NCBI GenBank assembly: GCA_905182995.1
Contig: CAJJDP010000073.1
Span: 317,990 to 381,989, forward strand
Reading direction: 5' to 3'
DNA from: Paramecium octaurelia
Lineage: Eukaryota > Ciliophora > Oligohymenophorea > Peniculida > Parameciidae
Length of the DNA stretch: 64,000 nucleotides
The first letter of the stretch is position 1. Each line of letters opens with the position of its first letter. The position numbers were made by a program, and so were the translations under genes. Below are positions 23,401 through 35,932 of this stretch, one piece after another. The notes beneath the pieces were generated by a model. That model was given only the letters and a program-made list of their open reading frames with translations, did not search any database and was not told the origin of the DNA.

Positions 23401-23938
23401 AAGAATGTTAACTGTTGATGGTAAGGATGATTATGAACCTGTCTATAGAGAATTTATGGTTCCCAGTAGACATTTCACTTTCATCTTCAATATGTTTGTT
23501 ATGATGCAATTGTTTAATTTCCTAAATAGTAGGAAATTAAATGATGAATTCAATATATTCCAAAATATTGGCAATAAGTATTTTATTTTATGTATTTTAG
23601 TTCTCTATTTATCATTATTGTATTCTTTATATTTGCTCTTTAAATCATCTTAATTACTTTTGCTGGAATAGCATTCTCATGTTACACTTACTATGGATTA
23701 ACTATACAATAATGGTTAATTTGTATACTAATAGGAGCAATCGGATGGATTGTTAGTGTTATATTAAAATTAATTCCAGAATAATCAGTATAAATATTGT
23801 ATATCCTATTAGTTATGTCCAGAATCTATAGAATAACCATCCACTGAATAAGAACAACGAAAACCCTCTGGAATTTTGGAACTGCGCCGTGGTTCCTCAG
23901 TTAGACGTTCACAAAGACATCAAGAGATATAACTATGA
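20494..23938 (+). CDS. Plasma-membrane-type Ca2+-transporting P-type ATPase
   Basis: 1123 residues after removing introns at 20669-20693 (25 nt), 23578-23600 (23 nt) and 23788-23812 (25 nt). A P2B ATPase exports Ca2+ using ATP through an aspartyl-phosphate. Visible elements: MDESSMTGE actuator loop, [17 protein letters not shown] in M4, [14 protein letters not shown] with the phosphorylated Asp near residue 420, [34 protein letters not shown] hinge, and six C-terminal membrane helices including [20 protein letters not shown]. The C-terminal tail is short and basic ([15 protein letters not shown]), a possible calmodulin or regulatory site. That is inference. Full length, no missing key residue. 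Likely located in plasma membrane or alveolar sacs. Confidence 0.96.
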
Positions 23939-24552
23939 TTTTTAATAATAAAATCAATTATAAATATAAAATGTCCAAATGTCAATTGTAAAACACTCAT
24001 TTTTCAATGAAAATCTGTAAGGAAGGAATGATTAATGTAAAATACAGAGTATCTTCACATTATTAAACAGAAAAGAAATAATTTCAATAAATAATCTAAT
24101 GTAATTTCAGCACTGCTCATTTGATAAATTAAGAAGATGATTGATTGATAAATAATTATTCTGGAAATTGAATTGTTGAAGAGAAAAGTGATAGAAATAT
24201 AATCATAAATAGAAAAGGATCCTTTTGAAGTTGATCTTAATCACAAAATTAATTAAGTATTCAAGATTTAATAGGTATCCATTACAACATCAAATTAAAT
24301 CATGAAAATAATTAGTGTTAATTATAAAATAACTATAAGTATTCAACATTGCTCACTCTCCTTTCTACTTGTGTTATTAGACATTAACAATTATTCAAAT
24401 CGATCCTACTTTCTACAAATTGATATAAATATTTTTAATCGACTATTTATTATTTGAATCAATACCTTTTGCAACTATTCACAACCAAATCATCTCTTTT
24501 GAAGTTAAGTTTCCTTCCAAAAATTTTGTAAAGATGGTGAAATCTTTAGAGA
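23939..24552. other. Convergent intergenic region
   Basis: AT-rich spacer between the 3' ends of the Ca2+ ATPase and the CCCH gene. Nothing recognisable. Confidence 0.5.
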
Positions 24553-25054
24553 TCAAACCTAATAGATTAATCTAGTTTTTCTAAAAATTATCGATCTTAA
24601 CTTACTTGGGTGCAGAGGAACCATTAGTTTTAAATCTTTAAATTACTTTTCTACGAATTCCCTCTAATCTACAAGGTCAATGGATTCATGATGTAAAAAT
24701 TAACATTTAGGTCCAAAACAACAGAAACCACTAAAATAGCGTTTACAAGGCTTGGTCTTGGTGGAGGTTGATGAATAGAGAGTGCTTTCAGTTTTTGCGG
24801 GGGTATGAATAAAAAAACACTAATTAAGATTTAAACAAAATTACTTGATCTCCATATTTGCAACAACCATTAATTTAGTAATTTCGACAAAGGTCCTTCT
24901 TCTTTTTCAGTGGTTCCTCCTCTTAATAGCATTTTTTGATTCTCAGTTTTCTTTAGACAATTTCGAAGGATTCTTCAGAATTTTGATCAGACAGATTTTC
25001 AAAGGAGTGATCGGTGCTATTCGATTAATGATCAATTATTTGAATGTGGGACAT
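24553..25054 (-). CDS. CCCH zinc-finger protein (TIS11/ZFP36-like)
   Basis: 158 residues after removing a 25-nt intron (24820-24844). It has two CCCH fingers: residues 56-75 (CRNYQINGCCKYGDQCFFIH, C-x8-C-x5-C-x3-H) and 95-113 (CKRYFSGFCCFGPKCQFLH), each preceded by a basic lead-in (KKKKDL and KTKP). Tandem fingers with this spacing bind AU-rich single-stranded RNA and often promote mRNA decay. The spacing between the two fingers here is about 19 residues, close to the 18 of TIS11 proteins. The N-terminus is acidic/Ser-rich. Likely a cytoplasmic or nuclear RNA-binding regulator. The target is unknown. Confidence 0.9.
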
Positions 25055-25134
25055 GGCTTTTAAAAACAAATTATAATTTATAAATTTCTAAAGAAAAAAA
25101 GAGCAAAAAATTTATTAATTATCGTTAAAAATAT

Positions 25135-27306
25135 ATGATAACAGACAGTCCCTCTCAAAAACGTTCAAATAAGGAGAACTCTCCAAAGTACCTCTCTATC
25201 ACTCGCCAAAGCAATATCTCACACAAAATAATCAATGAAGTCTTAAATAGTGGATCTGACTATCTACAGGATTAGATGGAATAGATTGATCTCAAAATTA
25301 TGCAATACCAATATAACATCAAATAGAAGATTACTACACTCTTAAACGAGTCAAGTACCTCTCTAGATTAATCAGTTTATCAAAAAAAACTATAGGATTT
25401 GAGAATTGAGGAATAAAAGTATGATCTCTCACTAAATTAGTTCTTAGCAAATGCAAAACGATTTGGATAGACAATAAACTATCATTTATGATTACTATGA
25501 AAACGAATTCAATAAACTAAAAACATAATATGAGTAGATCAACTAGGAACATCAATACTTCGTGAAAGAGCGCAATAATTATTAGGATATCTACAATCAA
25601 TATTTAGAGACCAAAGCACTCTTGTAAGAAGATTTAAATGGTAAACTATTATAAAGAGCTGAACTTGTTGGTTAAAAAGAAGAACTTGAAGAATTTGTTG
25701 AATAAGTTAAAAATGAGAACCCTTAGCTAACAGAACTGGTTGAGTAGATTTATAATTGCAATCAAAAAGCTAAGGAAATTGATTAAAGTATATTAACTTT
25801 AACGAGCTCTATCTAAAGTTTACAATAATAACAAGAAAACAAAAAAAGACAATTAGCTTCATTTCATTAAACTACATTACTTGAGGTTTAGTGTCATTAA
25901 TAGAATTAAAAGGTGAAAACTTTAAGAAATAAAATTGTACCAATATAGAAAAGTTTAAATTTACAACATCCTGACTCAATTCTAAATGAATTTATCAACT
26001 CTTTTGGAGGTTCCTAATTGCAAATAGAATCTATAGAGTTTTAAGCCAAATTATAAACATTCACTTAATAATTTAGAAACAATCTGTTCAAATAAGGTAA
26101 TTAGAGTAATAATTGGGGAAGCATGAAGGAATTTGTTATCTAATTAGAATCTTTCATTTTAGCATCTCTCTAACAAAAATTAATCCAAAATCAATTATAA
26201 GTAAGAAGTTATAACCATATTTTAGGATATGAAATGCACCCTGAAATAACATGGAGATGAATTACAATTATCTAATGACGTGTGTTCAATTGATTATTAA
26301 GTTGAAGTTAAGAAATAGTAAATTAGAGAACTTGAAGATGATAAATCTTCATTAGATTATAAGAGGGAAATGTAATGACTATTATTGAAATCTAGGTTTT
26401 ATGAGTAATTTCAAGAAAGGATTCGATAATAAACAGAAGATGCTTTTCTTCAGTATCAAGAACACAATGAAGAAAACTTAAATTGTATTAAATAGTAGTA
26501 CGGAAATGTAGAGTATAAATCAATTCTTGACTAAACCTACAAAGAAATGTAATAGTTGATGTAGGATCAAGAAGAAGTACTATATCAATAATATTTAGGA
26601 ATAATTTAATAATACAATGAAATTAATATAACAGTATTACATTTAAGATTAAGCTATAAAAGTCAATATTCAAATGGTTGATTAAGAAATACTTCCTCAA
26701 TTAAAGAATATTGCATAATAAATTCAGAAAGCCAAAAAGGATCTAGAAAGGGTAAGTGGAAATGAAAAACCCTTTTTTGACAAATAAAATAAGGTAGAAT
26801 AGGAAATCTAAGCATTAGAATTAGAATTTAAGAAAAAGATTGAGTAATTTAATTTATAAGAGACAGAAATATAAAAGTAATTGAGTACTGTCAAATAGGC
26901 AATAGAAAATACTTAAGAATAATTGTTATCAAAAAGTAAACCTAATAAGGCATTACTGGAATAAGAAATATTACAACTAAATAATCTATTGACTTAATTA
27001 TAGGAATAGAAGAAACAATTAGAAGGGGTTTAATTTTAATTCAGTAAATCACCATAAAGAGTAGATGCTAGTAGAAAAAGTTCAAATGGAGGTATTTTGG
27101 CTATATCAAAATCTTTAAATCAATTTACTAAAATGAGAAAAGAACCTACAGTGAATAGTTTTAATAACAGTATAGTGAAAGGCATTACACCTACAAAGGA
27201 TGCCTCTAATCTATATTTGATAAATAAATTTGCAAAGCAAGCTTCATGCAAATCATCTTAGGAGTTTAGACTTAAATCAAACATTTCAATCAAATAGATT
27301 AAATGA
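25135..27306 (+). CDS. Long coiled-coil protein
   Basis: 692 residues after removing four introns: 25419-25440 (22), 26201-26225 (25), 26372-26395 (24) and 26577-26598 (22 nt). Nearly the whole protein from about residue 60 to 590 is Gln/Glu/Lys/Leu-rich with heptad periodicity (KEELEEFVEQVKNENPQL, EIQALELEFKKKIEQF, LLTQLQEQKKQLEGV). The ends are Ser/Asn-rich and low complexity. There is no catalytic motif. It is probably structural, and basal body, ciliary or cytoskeletal roles are common for such Paramecium proteins, but nothing in the sequence proves one. It starts 80 bp from the divergent CCCH gene. Confidence 0.85.
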
Positions 27307-27348
27307 TTTTATTCAAATAAAAATTACTTAAAAATAAAAAGTTAACAA

Positions 27349-28823
27349 TCATGCAATGGAGTTGAATTTTATATCTTATTATGATCTTTATTAACTTATA
27401 ACTCCAGTTTAATTATCTAAAGGTGTTGATTCTAGTTAATTCGGACTGGAATCTTAAGATTTCCTATCAGTTTAAACCATCAAGTGAGTAGTTTATGATA
27501 TTTTTGGTAACCTAAAATGAGGCCATGCTTCTGGTTTATTTAAAGTTTGTCGGTAGATATTATCATATCTTTAATAAAAGAGCATGTAAGCATACTCATT
27601 TTACACCATTTTTTTAACATCTTAAATTCGAAACACTTGGTCATCGTTGTACATATACCAATTATTATTCTAAGCTTTACATAGAGCAACATAATGACCA
27701 CCATAGGAGGATCCATCATGTTGTGCCACTGCATAGAGCTAATAACATGAAATGGCCTAATCAACACAGTATTATGCCATGTCCAATTCTAATGGAAATT
27801 CAACGACTGTATTTAGTTTGACTTGTTTTCTATGATGAAATTCAAATCTTTTTAGATGAATAATGAGTTGATTTGGTAATTTCCATAGTTGAATCTGCTT
27901 TTTGAAGTCCCTGTTAATTTTGCATTTGGGGCATTTCCATTGGCAGGAACCTGATAAAAGCTCTGGTTCTTGGAATAAGTCTAGACATTTGTAGATTGAC
28001 ACTTTTTATTTAGGTATTGGAAGATTGAGGAAGAGGAAGGGTTCAAATTTATGACTTTAGAATCCGCATTCTTGGCATTAACATGTAGATTTTAATTGTC
28101 CTTAGAACAAATCCACAATGATGCTTCTATTGATCTTCAAATGCTCACCCCAGCTATCTGCTGCCCACTTGGGATCAATATACTCACCTGTGTAATCTTT
28201 TGTTATGCTTTTAGAGTTAGGCTACGATCTATTTAATTCTTAATGTAGCAAGTCAAGAAGATAAGACAATAATTCTTAGCAATCTTCCTAATCTGACGAA
28301 TAATAACAATTTGATTACCTCCTAATGCAAATCGTTTGCTATACTTTTGCAAGAGATTTAAAAGCTTGATTGGGTTGATACATTTATTATATGGCTTAAG
28401 TTTTTAACCTTAAACAAGTTATTTAAAATCCTTGGATTCTGCAAAACAATTTTCATCATCCCATATTTGTTCCATTAGAGATACAAATGCTTTCGTTATA
28501 TTTCCAGATGTTGGACAAGAAGAATTAATTTTATAGGCTTTAGACAAGAAATAGTCAACAAGAGGTTGAGTATGACTGATACAATGAATGGCAGTATTAA
28601 AGTAGCATGTATTCCCCAGATTTTTGAGTCCTACAACTCCATGCACAACAGCACTATTGATTGTTTCTAATCGTTCAATCTTTGAATAATTTGGTTCTAT
28701 TTTTAAATATGCTTTTGGAATGTTTTGTCTCTAATTCTATACGAATCTATAACTGCCAACATTTTTATGATTTTCAAGATAGACAACTGGCACATTTAAT
28801 TATCGATTCTACCCACTACCCAT
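27349..28823 (-). CDS. Ubiquitin-specific protease (USP, peptidase C19)
   Basis: 482 residues after removing a 26-nt intron (28293-28318). Cleaves ubiquitin from proteins. Cys box GLKNLGNTCYFNTAIHCI with the nucleophile at residue 73, GDQEDCQELLSYLLDLLHQE (the QQDA-like box), a zinc-type Cys set (TCQCQECGFQS and WKCPKCK), IHLKRFEFHH, and His box HDGSSYGGHYVALC followed by WYMYNDDQV. Everything needed for activity is present. The N-terminus starts MGSGQ, a possible N-myristoylation signal. The C-terminal about 50 residues after the catalytic domain are Ser/Gln-rich. It stops 43 bp from the convergent coiled-coil gene. Confidence 0.95.
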
Positions 28824-30355
28824 ATAAAATAATAAAAATAATATATATATCTCTGCTAATCATTTTATAACTCCGATTATACTAATTATAATAACATTAA
28901 TTTATAGCTTATTCACCTCTTTTTAGTTAATATCACTTTTCTCCATTAAGTCTTAATTAATAGCTGATTCCTTTTGACATCTCATTCTCTTATCAAATAG
29001 AATGCTATCTACAACTAAGTATCAACTTTGCTAAATTAAATATTCATTATTTCAGCTTAGTAGGCTAATCAAACAGAGAAAAAATTATTTAAGTAATAAA
29101 AATTAATTAATTATATACAATTCTAGCGGAAAAAAAATGATTGATTGAATAAATCTCATTTTAAATTGAGTAAAAATAATTTCATCAGAAATATCAGAGC
29201 AAATATTAATCTCAGCCATATATACTCTGTATTTATTAAAGTATTTTGGTATATGAAAAAAGGTTCATTTATGTTAGTTTGCTTCAGAGGAATTATTGCT
29301 ATTTCATAATTGATCAACAATATTATAAAGAATAATTTAGATTTTACTTATATTCATAATCCTGAATTTAAGGATAACATGGTTTTACAACAGCATTTAA
29401 GAAATAGTTAAATAGCAAGTATTATGTGCCCCTTAAAACTTAAATAACTAGTAAATAAATATAAATTGATAATTTATAAAGTATTTATCTCAAATATTAA
29501 GAACTTGAGTTTGTATTTTTATTAATTATTTGCGTACTCTCATTTTCTTAAGAAATATTTTTGAATCTCTAAATCGATTGAATTCTTATATTTTTAAATT
29601 TTATTTGTTTGGATTGTAGAATTAAATCTATATTAAAATGAAGGTTTTAGATCATTAAATTAATCTTAAATTCCTTTGAAGACAACTTAATTTAACCCAC
29701 ATTTCACCCAAGATCCTTTGATGAAATTCTAAGAACTTCCTTTGCACTTGGTGTTCCTGTTTGTTATTTGGCCGAATCCATAATTTATTTAATAAAATAT
29801 GTTCAATTCAACCTACTTAATAAAATTTATAAATTTTTTTTCATTTTTTTTTTCGTAAGTTACTATTTTCGTATAAATAGGTAGAAATGAGTTGAAGAAT
29901 AATTATGCTAATTTTAGTGTTTTAATCAATTCTATATGATATTTTTTTTAAATAACAAAAAATATCAATCAAAATTATACTTTGGGTATGTGAACTGCCA
30001 ATTAATCGATTTTAAATTGGTCCCCTAACACTTGAAATAATGTCAATAAAATAATTACCAGATAATATAATTTCTGTAACAACCAAAGACAAATTGATTG
30101 ATATCAGTATTTGTTGAAAGTTATGGCTTTTATGATGTACTTAGGAATATCTTGATAAGCTAAATAATTCATAACAATAAATCTAACAGTTTTTAAAATC
30201 TGGGATCATAAGTTAGAAGTTTATTCTTTTTAATTATGGATATTGTTTTAAATATCAATTCTAAATAGAGTGTAAAAGCAAATCTTGATAAATGAGTATT
30301 CATAGATTTATATTAAAATGAAGATCTTAATATATATATTGATATAATCATTTTT
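28824..30355. other. Long intergenic region with one doubtful small frame
   Basis: About 1.5 kb, unusually long for this compact window. The only candidate is a minus-strand frame from ATG at 29781 (MDSAKQQTGTPSAKEVLRIS, then KDLG at a possible GTGAAA intron donor). Its N-terminal composition is protein-like, but I could not decide between continuations. No tRNA-like or conserved element was recognised. Confidence 0.4.
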
Positions 30356-31125
30356 ATGCAAAGCAATTTCACAATCAAAATATTGCCATACTTAAATCAA
30401 ATGGTTGTGACAACGGACCCTGATACAGAAATTCAAGAAATGCTCGAATACATTAAGAGTTATTATGAGTATAGAGTTTATTTATTTCTTAGTATTAGAT
30501 CCGATACAAAATATTGGACATGCTATTCTGAAATGAAACGCATTTTCTTACATCACAATTGTGGGATTGGAATTGCCAAAGATGATAAGCTTATCATCAA
30601 TACTTCACCTAATTAAAAATAGAGTACTCCAGATGTTGATCTTGCAAACTCGTAGTCTTTTATCTATTCTGAATTATAATACAGTTAAAATTACTGTCAA
30701 CAATATTTGCTACAGAATTAAATTCAACACTAATCCTGCAATAAATATAATAGTGGATAGCAATCTCATTTAAATTAATCTGATTATATATTTGATACAA
30801 CTTAGTTCTAAGCGCCATTGGAACGTTGGGAATCAGTGATCATCAATTTTGAAATTATTAATGGAAGTAAGAAATACTACTTATAGTGTACCTATAGGGA
30901 AGATGATATATTAAACGATTTAGCTATAACTGTGCTTGCATATTTAAGAGTATCAAGGTATTCTATTAAATTATAATTAGTGAGAGGGCATCCTGTGATT
31001 TATTTTATAGTAATTGCAGTCTCAATAATTATGATACGCGTTAGTAACAAATTCGTCATACACGCTTTATTGAATCTGGTATTACTCTACACGCACAATT
31101 AAGATGGATTGGATTAAAAAATTGA
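30356..31125 (+). CDS. Hypothetical protein with ubiquitin-like C-terminal tail
   Basis: 248 residues after removing a 23-nt intron (30958-30980). The N-terminal about 85 residues (MQSNFTIKILPYLNQMVVTT, then YKSYYEYRVYLFLS-like alternating hydrophobic pattern) look like a small alpha/beta fold. Next is a Gln/Asn-rich linker. The C-terminal about 90 residues have a second beta-rich module ending FIESGITLHAQLRWIGLKN. The STLHLVLRLRGG end of ubiquitin is echoed by GITLHAQLRWIGL, and both halves start with short beta-strand patterns, so one or two ubiquitin-like folds are possible. This is inference from the tail only. No diglycine is present, so it could not be conjugated as it stands. Confidence 0.65.
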
Positions 31126-31505
31126 CTTATTCGATAGTATTCTATTTATAAATAAAAGTATATCTTATAAAGGAATTTATGGTTTCTGAAAAAATTATCT
31201 TGAAAACCATAATAACTATTTGCATGTAAAACGAATTAATTATCCATTATCTCAAGCTTACATTCCCTCTATAAAATTTCATGGCAATACTTTTGATAGG
31301 TAAATACTCTACAATATATAAACTAATTCGAGCGATGTTATGTGATTATAATGATAAGATGGAATCTTAAAAAATAAATTGAAAACTGATTGGATGAATA
31401 TTAAATAAAATATTAATTAAAATAGTAGAATTACTGCTTATATATTACTCAGAAATGAGTAAGTATAATCTTACAATTAAAAGTAAGTAATACATAAAAC
31501 TTTCA
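31126..31505. other. Convergent intergenic region
   Basis: AT-rich spacer between two convergent genes. No coding frame or motif stands out. Confidence 0.5.
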
Positions 31506-32075
31506 TCATTTTATTCTATAAGTTTTTATGATCAATGCATCATGAGATGGTTTTCTAAATATCATTTATTGTTGCTATCTGCCTCCTATGTAGAGTTATT
31601 TTAGTACAGTGAGAGAGACAATGCTTTTAATCGAAGGTAGCATTCTAAGGAGGTCGACTTTGGTTTTAAGTCTGTTTCTATCGGTTTCTTGTTTTTCAAT
31701 TTAGAAACTATCTCTTTTTGTTGAAGGCAAATTAAGTTAGATCTGTGAATGGTTGGCAATTTCTTAGGAGATCTTGGATTTCTTTTCGTGAATCTATTTC
31801 AATTTAATTTCTTTGATAATAGTTTGTTTTTTCTTCTGGCCTGCTCTAGTAAATTACAGTAACTTCAAATCAGAACTAATCGCTTATTGTGTTCTTGCTT
31901 CAAAATCATCATGTTTTCTTTCAAACTTGGTCTTTGGTCCGCATCCATCACATGAACAACTTTTGCGTCTGCTCATTTCCTTGATTCTCTTGATTGATTT
32001 GTGATGATATAATTCCATGTTATCTGTGAATAAGATTGTCCTTTCTCTTTCTCTCCTACTTGGTCTAATCTTCAT
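31506..32075 (-). CDS. Basic hypothetical protein with short Cys cluster
   Basis: 189 residues, no intron needed. Strongly basic: it begins MKIRPSRRERERTILF and has a short cluster SRRKSCSCDGCGPK (C-x-C-x2-C) near residues 40-53, followed by Lys/Gln-rich helical segments (QKKKQTIIKEIKLKQIHEKK). No membrane span and no domain I know. The Cys cluster is too short to be a classical zinc finger on its own. Could be a nucleic-acid-binding protein given the charge. Function is unknown. Confidence 0.7.
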
Positions 32076-32494
32076 TTTGACTTCGTTTGAGAGGAGTTAC
32101 ATATGATACAGGATACTCTTGGACCTGAACCCTAAAAGGAGAATTCAACATTTTAATGTACCCTCATCAATTAGAGATTTTGGAATTGACTTTGTATGAA
32201 TGAAGGGACGTCTGGAATAGTTTAGACTCGTTGATGTCGTCATTCGATAATGCTTCAATTTCGAGGATTCTCTCATCTCCACTATGCTTTATTCATCAAA
32301 TTAGGTGGTAAATCGTGTAGTGTGATAAGATTATTTCACAAACATTTTTAATAATCAAGATTATTAAATGAATATATTAAATAGGAAATAAGATTCAAGG
32401 TTGAAGACGAATCTGTAACCTAAACATTTGTTAATGAAGGGATGTTTTAAATTAAATATATTATAATATTTGATTTACAGACAATTATTTAAAT
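32076..32494. other. Divergent intergenic region
   Basis: Spacer between the basic hypothetical gene (minus) and the K+ channel gene (plus), presumably holding both promoters. No gene seen. Confidence 0.5.
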
Positions 32495-35400
32495 ATGAAT
32501 TAAAATTAGTAAGACACTGAAGAGCCAAGTTCAAAATTGAATTAGCTAATGTTAACTGATGAACCTATAGGTGAAATTTAGGATTTTCTCAATTATTCTC
32601 TATCAGAAGGCAACTTCTCAATCCAAGGTTCAAAAATCAATGGCAATAACAATTAGAAGAATCACAGTTCTAATCAAAAAGCGCACGAAGGCAAAAGAGT
32701 CTAATTTGATTCAACACCCAATAGTCCCTCTGCCCATTTCCTAGTGAATAAATAGAGCATCAGACTTTCTGAACCTCCTCAACATTTACATCAATAACAG
32801 CAAATATACAGTGTCATTTAATTCTGCTTCATCAAGAGGTTCATCAATCGAATAAGTTGGAAAAAGAAAATAAATGCCTAATTTAACTTCTATCAATACA
32901 ACATACTCAAGGATTTGGGTTCGTCCTTCAACCTAAAACTATTTAGAGATAGTGCCCTTAACCTCAAACCCATGATTAGTCAATTTAGCAACTCCAATGA
33001 CAATTTCAATTAGAGTCTCAAAAAGAAGTAATCATATTAACTCTCTTATTCTTAGGGAATTCACAAAAAAATTATCAAGGCATTATTCTAATTTAAAAAC
33101 TTGCACCAATAATTTATACAAAAAGATAGAATCAGAATTAGAAAAACTACCCTTGATTTCTCCAGAATCTCGATCAAAGATAGTTTGGGATTGTGTGGTC
33201 ATGATAAGTAGACTATATTTTCTATTTACAATCCCACTGGACCTAGCTTGGAATCAATAGTAAATCATCTATGGCCAGTTATATGCACCCACCATTCTTA
33301 TGATAATGCTACTAGTCATAGATTTCATCCTAAGCTTTAATAATTCATTTTACTAATTTGGATAAATTGTTAGTAACAGAGTCACAATAGCCAAAAATGT
33401 AATCAGCAAGAGTTACGGCTTAGAAGCCATTTCTATACTGATCTTGGTCATATATGCTATAATATTTAATTCATCCAATTAAGGATTCAATCTGATGGAC
33501 GATTGGTGGGATCTACTAATGTTGTTATTTTATGTACAATGCAGGAATATTCCGAAATTAATTAGTCAAGTTGAGGAGACTTTAAATTTATCAAAGCCTA
33601 GTAGTTCATTATTAGAGTTGTTTAAATTACTATTGGTGTTATTCTTTGTTCTACATTGCTATTCATGTCTTTGGTACTTTGTAATTATTAATATTAATAA
33701 TTTGTTTAGGTTGGTTATTATAGTTAGTTGTACTAAGAAAAGGGAAGCTGGCTAGAATTTTATCATATCGAGAATGAGACTTGGTAAGTCTAATATCTAT
33801 ATTCCTTCTATTTCTCTACAGTAACTATGTTCACTATTGGTTATGGAGATGTCGTACCTATTAGTTATTTAGAAAGGATTGTTGCTATTCTCTACATGAT
33901 GATTTGTAGTATTCAATTAAGTTACAGTGTTAGTACTGTTGGAGCAATCATTGATACAATATCAGCCTATGGATAGGAAAAGATGCGCAAAATGAGAAAG
34001 ATAAATTCTTATATGTAGAATAGAAAAATTGAATATGAATTACAATATTAAATTAGAGAATATCTGAATTATTATTGGGAGTCACAAAATCAAGTAGAAA
34101 ATGATGAATTAAATGAGATAATTAATCAGTTATCAGAAAATCTAAGAGAGAAATTAATGAACTAATCAAACTCAATGATTTTAAATGAATGCCCCTTATT
34201 TAAAAACAATTTCAGTGATGCCTTAAAATCTAAATTAGTTCATAAAATTAAGCCTGCAGTAATTCAACCAGAGAACATAATCAATTTTGATTCAATATTC
34301 CCTTAAGCACCTGCTGGCTAATTATATGTTTGTTTTGTTGAATTTGGAGACATTTAAATCTTTATTTAGAATGATTAAATTGACTAAATCTTAGAAAATC
34401 CATAAATTGCTGAAGTCAGCAAGGTTGGTTAAGGTTCAAGTCTTGGTATTGTCAGTTTTATCAGTGGGAAATAATCATAGGAAAGATTTAGAAGTATAGG
34501 ATTTTCAAAACTATTGATGTTATCCCGCGATGACTTTTTAAAAGTAATCTAAGACTTCCCAGAAGATTATGAAAGATTTAGAAATCTATATGATAGTATT
34601 TAATTTGATGACGTGAGTGCATTACATATGAAATGTTTCAGTTGCAACTCAAGTTATCATAGAGTCCTTTAATGTCCTTTATTGCATTATATTCCAGACA
34701 GAGAATTGATAATAAAAAGACATTAATATAGTTAAAATTAAACAAGAAACCACCATTTTTTGAGAAATCCATTTAGACAGAGAGGCTATTTTGCTGCCAG
34801 ATTCGATTAAGAAGTGATAGAATAAGAAGCATCTTCTTTTAATAATAACAATTGGAAATGGGCAGAATTTTATGAGGAACCTGAGGATGAGATATTAAAA
34901 AAAAGCGATGTTTAAGTTAATTAAGTTAGTTTAGATTAAAGTAGTTCTAACCTACAAATTTTAAACTAACCTTAATTTCAATAGATATCCAATTCAACTT
35001 CTTTCCTTTCGGTTAATGATACATCTCCAAAATTAAATTTAGAACCTCCAATTACTAAAAAGAAAGCAACTTTATTCAAGTAGAGAACAAAAACTATTGA
35101 ACTAATGGATTTAGATGATAAAACTTTGAAAGCATCTTTAATGAGTAAGGCTAGGAATTAGAATATATTTAACAATAATCTGATGATTATTTAAGAAGAG
35201 GATTAATTTGAAAGTTCTCCTAATAGCAAATTCAAAAAGATGAGACCTTCTGTCACTATTGAATTAAATCCTCAGAGAGTTAAGTAAAACATTTAAAAAA
35301 TGAAAAGAGTCGTTAAGGTAATTACGAATATGAATAGAATAAAAAAAAGGCAAAAACTTAAAAAAGAAACAAAATAAATTGTCAATTCGTTTTTAGAGAT

Positions 35401-35932
35401 CATTTAAGCTTAGAATTTTATGAAAGGACTATTATCTAAAGTGGCAATTCGGTTAAAATAGATACAAGATGGCAAAAAGTAAATCTTATCAGAAAAAGAT
35501 ATTGCAGATACAATGCTCTTGGAAATAAAAATAAAAATGTAGATAAACCTATTGAATGAGTACTAAAAGAAAGATTAATAATTAGTAATGGAATCCTATA
35601 AAAAGTTTAAACATTACTAAGTTTAAAATAATTTAGATTCAATCTTAGAAAGAATGTATTTTTATTAACAGTAGCACCTCCTAAATAATAAAAACAAAGA
35701 TTATTAGTCTTAGTTGTTGAAATATATGATCTATCCTGAAATATTCTTTGAAAAATACAGGTATCAATAGATCATCATACCAAAATTTAATATGTCTGAA
35801 TCTAGAAGGGACTCTGCAGCTGAGTCTGAGCATACTTTAAGGCGAAGTAAAATCCTTAAGAAAAGCTTCAGAAATGTTAAATCAACTTAAGTGAGACCTT
35901 TATCAGAAGGAACAGGCAAATTACATATTTGA
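32495..35932 (+). CDS. Six-TM potassium channel with cyclic-nucleotide-binding-like region
   Basis: 1126 residues after removing introns at 33028-33055 (28 nt) and 33681-33709 (29 nt). After a Gln/Ser/Asn-rich N-terminus comes LPLISPESRSKIVWDCVVM (S1 entry typical of EAG/HCN/CNG channels), S2-S5, a pore with TMFTIGYGDVVPI (K+ selectivity filter TIGYGD, near residue 430) and S6. A C-linker and a cNMP-binding-like fold follow (CPLFKNNF, FGDIQIF, SKVGQGSSLG, FSKLLMLSRDDFL). The region normally holding S4 has very few positive charges. The long C-terminal tail (about 400 residues) is basic and low complexity. Opens to K+, probably at plasma or ciliary membrane. Ligand gating is unproven. Confidence 0.92.

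Noticed and set aside
28824..30355. Mobile element or repeat array in the long gap
   Set aside because: No terminal repeats, transposase or internal repetition found by eye.
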